A stretch of 64,000 bases of DNA from Cryptomeria japonica (Eukaryota; Streptophyta; Pinopsida; Cupressales; Cupressaceae), in NCBI RefSeq assembly GCF_030272615.1, contig NC_081413.1, positions 602,828,709 through 602,892,708 on the forward strand, read 5' to 3'. Below the pieces are notes generated by a model, which was not told the DNA's origin, ran no database searches, and saw nothing but the letters and a program-made list of their open reading frames with translations. Every line of letters begins with the position of its first letter. Within the stretch, counting starts at the first letter, position 1. The translations under genes and the position numbers were made by a program. This document shows, piece after piece, positions 59,401 through 64,000 of this stretch.

Positions 59401-60540
59401 GCATCTTTGTCTCCTATGATATGCTTTGGATCATGATTGAGTTTGAAATACCTAGGTATATTCTTAACAGATTCCTCTTGCTTTTCTTCTTCATCCTCAT
59501 CTTCATCAGCATCAACATCTACCAATGTAGGAGCATAGTTACTGGTACTAGGCAGATTCGCAACCGGTTCCAAGAAGGTTACTACTGGTTCATCTCCTAC
59601 ATGCTCACTATCGCTTTCCTCAGGTTTCTCAGCATTTTCATCAACCCTAACATTGATGCTTTCAACGATTCTCTAAGTCCTATTATTGAAACATTTGAGA
59701 GCTTTACTCTTGGTGGAATATCTTAGGAATATTCCCTCATCACATTTTGCATCGAACTTGCTCTAATGTTCACTCCTCTTGATATAACATTTGCTACCAA
59801 ATACTCTAAAGTAGCTTACTACTGGTGTCTTACTGATCCAGTACTCATAAGGAGTCTTATTCTTTCCTTTCTTGATGAGTACCTGGTTCATTGTGTAGAC
59901 TGCAGTGCTCACTACTTCTCTCCAAAAGGTGTGAGCAACCTTTCCTTGGATCAACATAGTTCTAGCCGCTTCAACCATAGTTTGGTTGTTTCTCTCTGCT
60001 AAGCCATTATGTTGTGGAGTCCAGGGGGTAGACAGTTGCCTCTTGATGCCATTCTCTTCACAATATTTGTTGAATTTGCGGGAAGTGAATTCCCCTCCTT
60101 GATCAATTCTTAGGCATTTGATTCTTCTACCGCTTTCCTTTTCTACCAGTGCTCTGAAAGCTTTGAACTTTCCAAAGGCTTCAGACTTTTCCTTCAAGAA
60201 TGTGACCCACATCATTCTTCAGCAATCATCTATGAGAATCATAAAAAAACCTATCTCCCTGCACACTCCTAGTTTTCATAGGACCACACAAATCAGTATG
60301 CACAAGATCAAGTAAATTGTCTGCAGTGAAAGATTTACCTTCGAAGGTTGAGGAAGACATTTTCCCTAGTTGACACTCTCTGCACAGAGGATTTTCCAGT
60401 TTTCTCAGCACCGGTAGTCCTCTAACTGCCTTGATCTTACTGGCCTTCACAATGTTATCAAAGTTTACATGGCAGAGTCTCCTATGCCATATCCAGCTAT
60501 CATCAAACTTAACCATAAGACATATACTTATATTTGCATT
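59401..60540 (-). pseudogene. Copia-2 integrase
   Basis: The zinc-binding part (IWHRRLCHVNF, CRECQLGK) lies at 60370-60500. The catalytic set is Asp in LVHTDLCGP, Asp in LRIDQGGEFTS and Glu in NGLAERNNQT. A frameshift near 60220 splits the first Asp from the other two. The C-terminal part is acidic (near 59490-59520). TGA and TAG codons near 59763, 59680 and 59400 break the frame. Confidence 0.92.
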
Positions 60541-61815
60541 CAGCTAAAATAGGTTACCTTTGGTCTGCATACCGGTGGCCATCAGTTCACCATTCTTTCC
60601 TTTAATTTTGCACACTCCATTTTTGAATTCGAGAGTGAGTCCACTATCATTCATCTAGGCAACACTCAATAGGTTGTGTCTGAGACCTTCCACCCAATAC
60701 ACATTGTTAGCACTTCTCTTTCCATTCAAAGAGATGGACCCTCTGCCTTTGACCATACATGGTGCATCATTACCAAAATGAACCATACCACCATCATACT
60801 CTTCCAGAGATAGAAACTTGCGCCGGTCACTAGTCATATGGTGAGAACAGCCACTATCAATAATCCACTCATTGGAATTATCAAAGTGGGAGACAAGAGC
60901 CTTCTTGTCTGACACATCTTCCTTGACTGCAACAAACACAATATCTTCATTTTCTTCATCTTCTGATTCCTCATCACTGACACCTTCATTTACAGCAATG
61001 TGTCCTATCCGGTTACAAGAAAAGCATTTCAAAGGGAGCTTACCTCTATATTTACCGGTTCCCTTAGGAAGTCTATTGGCAAGAAGAGCTTCAAATTCCA
61101 TCAGGATCTCCTCATCATCCATTTCTCCGCTCTGTCTTGGTTCACCACTGGTGCTTGCTTCTTTTCTTTTTCTGGATGGTGCAGCAGATGCTCTAAAAGC
61201 TGATTTAGTCTTTTGAATACTGCCATCAAAACTATTTAGCTCATAGGCTGTCAATTTTGCAATGATGGAGTCTAGGGATACCTTAGTCTTGTCTATTGAC
61301 CTCAACTCCTGAATAGAAGCAACCCTTATTGCATAGACTGGTAATAAGGACCTCAAGACTTTGCTAACAATAGTAGAATTATCAATTTTGCCTCCTGCAC
61401 TCTTGATATCTCCAACAACAGTTTTGATTCTTATTCCATATTGTTGAATGGTCTCTCCTTCAACCATCTGCATGTCTTCAAACTTTCCCCTAAGGCTTTC
61501 TTCCTTAGCTTGTTTCACATGCTCATCACCACCATGGATATTCTCAAGAGTATCCCATACTTCTTTGGGATTTTCTTTATCCTAGACATCAATAAACTCA
61601 ATGTCAGATAAGTTGCTGATTAGGGCTTCCATGACTTGCCCATTCTCCTAGATCTCTCTCTTTTGATCATCGGTGAGAGTACCGGTAGGAATAACATAAG
61701 CATTCTCGACATAGCTCCGGTGTTGAGCACCCATGCTTCTAATGTATATCTTCATTTTGTCCTTCCATATTTTGAAATTATCTCTGTTGAACTTTGGACC
61801 TTCCCTCTTCATCAT
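60541..61815 (-). pseudogene. Copia-2 gag and protease
   Basis: The start at 61815 (MMKREGPKFNRDNFKIWKDK) is the usual Copia gag opening. KENPKEVWDTLE, a conserved UBN2-type gag core, and a partial zinc knuckle (CFSCNRIGH, final Cys missing) follow. Protease has NEWIIDSGCSHHMTSDRRKF near 60830-60870, with the Asp-Ser-Gly site. Two TAG codons (near 61650 and 61584) interrupt gag. Confidence 0.92.
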
Positions 61816-61871
61816 TACAATAGGATCTTTCCCTCAAGCAGTTAAGCTTACAACATAGAGGACCTGGAGGA

Positions 61872-61886
61872 TGCTCTAATACCAAT
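61872..61886 (-). other. Primer binding site of Copia-2
   Basis: The minus strand reads TTGGTATTAGAGC directly after the 5' LTR, one base from the initiator-methionine tRNA site. Confidence 0.88.
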
Positions 61887-63426
61887 TGATAACTCAATGA
61901 TGATTAGTGAGTACCAAACTGGTACTAAGGGGGGGGGGGGGGGGGGCGATGAATCAGTACAGACACAAAAACTTTTCCTGAACCGGTTTGACTACAAATA
62001 ATGAACTTAACTGGCAATCACTAACATCGGTCTTAAACTAGATTACTGTCGGTTAAGCACAATGAGACTATGAAAGATATAAACCGGAAACACTTATCTT
62101 TCCACACAACCTACACCCTCATTTCCACTTTATCCTTGTGCATAAATAGGTAATCTACAATCAAAAATCTAATAACTTGCTAGATCAACATGATTCACCA
62201 CAAAACAAGAAATAACAAAACATCACATGAAAGAGGCATCACATATGACACACATATTTTTCACATGGAAACCCAACTGGGAAAAACCACAGTGGGGATG
62301 AATACCCACAAGCTATTTTTGAACTCTTTAGAAGTCCTCTCTATTAGGAGCCTAGTCCGGTTAAACACTATTACAACAGGTTCTATTAGGAACCGATCCT
62401 GTTAGGGATCACCCAGTTAAGGGATGGCTAGAATACTCGGTTAAGGGTTAAACTCTGTTAGAGGTTACCTTGTTAGAGGATTTTATGAACTCAATGGCTT
62501 TGAGTCACCCTGTTAAAGGATTTACAGCAAGTTGGTTAAAGCTACCCTGTTAAGGGATTTTCCAACTAATGAAGTGGTTAGAGATCAACAGGTATTACAA
62601 TGATCTGGTAATAGCACACAATGCCAATGCAGATCCACTTTAGTTCCTTCCTTCTACACACACACTCTGAAGGTATCAATTCTCTTATTTGGTCTGATAA
62701 GAATCACGTATCTTTGCACTTAGATACACACACAGCTTTTGCCAACAACTTCAACATGAAACACAACATCGACCTTATAGAAAACAGATAGGTCGGTAAC
62801 ATAAACTCTAAACCCTAAACATTTAGTTTGAGCAATTTAGTCAATTCAATCTTGACCATTGAACACTTTGCATTTGAATACAACAGTCTTGAATAGATCT
62901 CAAGACATTCTCCATCGTTCGTTCTTCACCGCTTCTTGGAGGCGATAACCCATCATGCGTTCTCCACTGTTTGCAGAGACTTCACACATTCTCGAGGTAG
63001 ATAGGATCAATCTTCTTCATGCAAGATCCTTCACACGCACGAGGCTGATGTGGCAACATGACCTGATCTCCATTACAATGCTAACTCATCATACAATGCC
63101 ATCGGTTGAATCACACAGGCTCGAAACACTTCAACCGGAAACCCTAAAGCTGAGACTACCAACCGATAGTCATACCATATTAAACCTTGATAGAAAACAT
63201 TCCATATACTGGTTCACCTTTGAATATATTGGTTCACTTGAAAAAACATACCACTTCACTGTTTCACATATACTGGTTCTCAACATATTATCAGTTCACT
63301 TTGCCAGTTGCTTAACTTCAATATACGGGTTCACTCTTTAGCATATTACTAGTTCACTCTTCAGCATATTGACATCAATGACAACACAATATCATCATAT
63401 CAACATACTCTGCACATATTCCAACA
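61887..63426 (-). repeat. 5' LTR of Copia-2
   Basis: It aligns throughout with 56051-57564. A run of 18 G at 61929-61946 replaces a run of about eight G in the other LTR. Confidence 0.93.
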
Positions 63427-64000
63427 AAAGGATGGTGAGGTTCTTTTTAAAGCTCTTTTTGCAAAAAAGAATGTTTGTTGATTCTTTTTAAATGCCAAAT
63501 GAAAGTTTTCTCCTAGGAAAGCAAGAAAGATTTTTGTTGTGGTTCCTTTTAAGTACCCAAATAAGGTGTGAGTTCAATTTTTAGCTTTAAACAAGAAATG
63601 AAAGAAATTTAAATTTTTAACTAACTTAGCTAAGTTAGTAAAAAAAATTCCAATTACTTTAAATCTAGCTTAAATAAAAATAAGCTCCCAACCTGTAATT
63701 AAACCATTAATGACCTACAGAACAAACAGTTAATCAGTTAGCAAAATAATGGCTTTGTGCACTTCCACAAGTGTAACTCTCGAAATCTTTGTTACAAATT
63801 TTTATTTTATTTTTTCACTTTTCTTGATATTCATTTTCTTGCTCATGCTTTTGATATTTATTTATTTTTTCTCTTTATTTTTCTTGCATTGGCTTGTAAG
63901 TGATGAAACTTACATAGGTCTGATAATTACAGTGGCGCTGAAGAAAGATTTTAGATTTTTCACTAGCCATGTCTTCGATTGAAGAGATCAGAATGATTTA
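63427..64000. other. Continuation of the outer element beyond Copia-2
   Basis: It begins with the target duplication aaagg and continues the sequence broken at 56050. AT-rich, with a T-rich run at 63800-63890. The reading frame at 63749-63982 lies in this low-complexity run and is not supported as a gene. No LTR end is seen before the window stops. Confidence 0.5.

Larger units (their letters stand above)
56051..63426 (-). mobile_element. Copia-2: near-complete Ty1/Copia element
   Basis: LTRs at 56051-57564 and 61887-63426, primer site, polypurine tract and a single gag-pol frame are all present, and a perfect duplication aaagg flanks it (56046-56050 and 63427-63431). One frameshift and about nine stops inactivate it. 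LTRs differ at about 15 places in their first 230 bp by eye, so it is older than Gypsy-1. Confidence 0.94.

Noticed and set aside
63749-63982. Hydrophobic Phe/Leu-rich frame resembling a membrane protein
   Set aside because: The composition comes from a T-rich run, and it lies within a retrotransposon leader or LTR.

Overview
This window looks like intergenic DNA from a large plant genome, and I find no convincing host gene, tRNA, rRNA or CRISPR in 64 kb. Almost everything is LTR retrotransposon sequence. A conifer or other gymnosperm would fit the long nested Ty1/Copia elements and Tat-lineage Ty3/Gypsy elements with a second RNase H, but the species is an inference.

Left block (1-19909). 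An old plus-strand Copia-type LTR (1-126 and 19183-19909) is split by Copia-1 (127-19182, minus strand), a non-autonomous element with a gag-like reading frame and a second ORF of unknown function but no pol. Copia-1 is itself split by Gypsy-1 (3226-15439, minus; 5-bp target duplication gataa), and its right LTR by a solo LTR (17368-18477; target duplication agggg). Gypsy-1 has RT, two RNase H domains and integrase but no gag or protease. It also carries an antisense, apparently spliced plant-mobile-domain (PMD) gene between pol and the 3' LTR.

Middle (19910-24659). AT-rich DNA without genes, a lone 331-bp Copia-like LTR (20963-21293), and a nearly perfect 971-bp tandem duplication (23023-24964) that reaches into the next LTR.

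Right block (24660-64000). Gypsy-2 (minus) runs from a 3' LTR (24660-26116) through a second antisense PMD gene, integrase, RNase H domains, RT, protease and the C-terminal half of gag, up to a junction near 37735. There it meets Gypsy-3, whose order is gag, protease, archaeal-type RNase H, RT, RNase H, integrase. In Gypsy-3 the extra RNase H lies before RT, not after it. Gypsy-3 contains two solo LTRs with perfect target duplications. Its proposed 6.85-kb LTR (45939-52788) holds a 1,209-codon sense reading frame in U3. Beyond it, a gag N-terminal half (52789-53970) may be the missing part of Gypsy-2. Copia-2 (56051-63426; target duplication aaagg), the most complete Copia element, sits in the leader or LTR of that outer element.

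No element is intact. Most reading frames stay in frame for kilobases and are broken by TAG and TGA codons where a relative in the same window has Gln, Arg or Trp. That is the pattern expected from cytosine deamination in silenced, methylated DNA.
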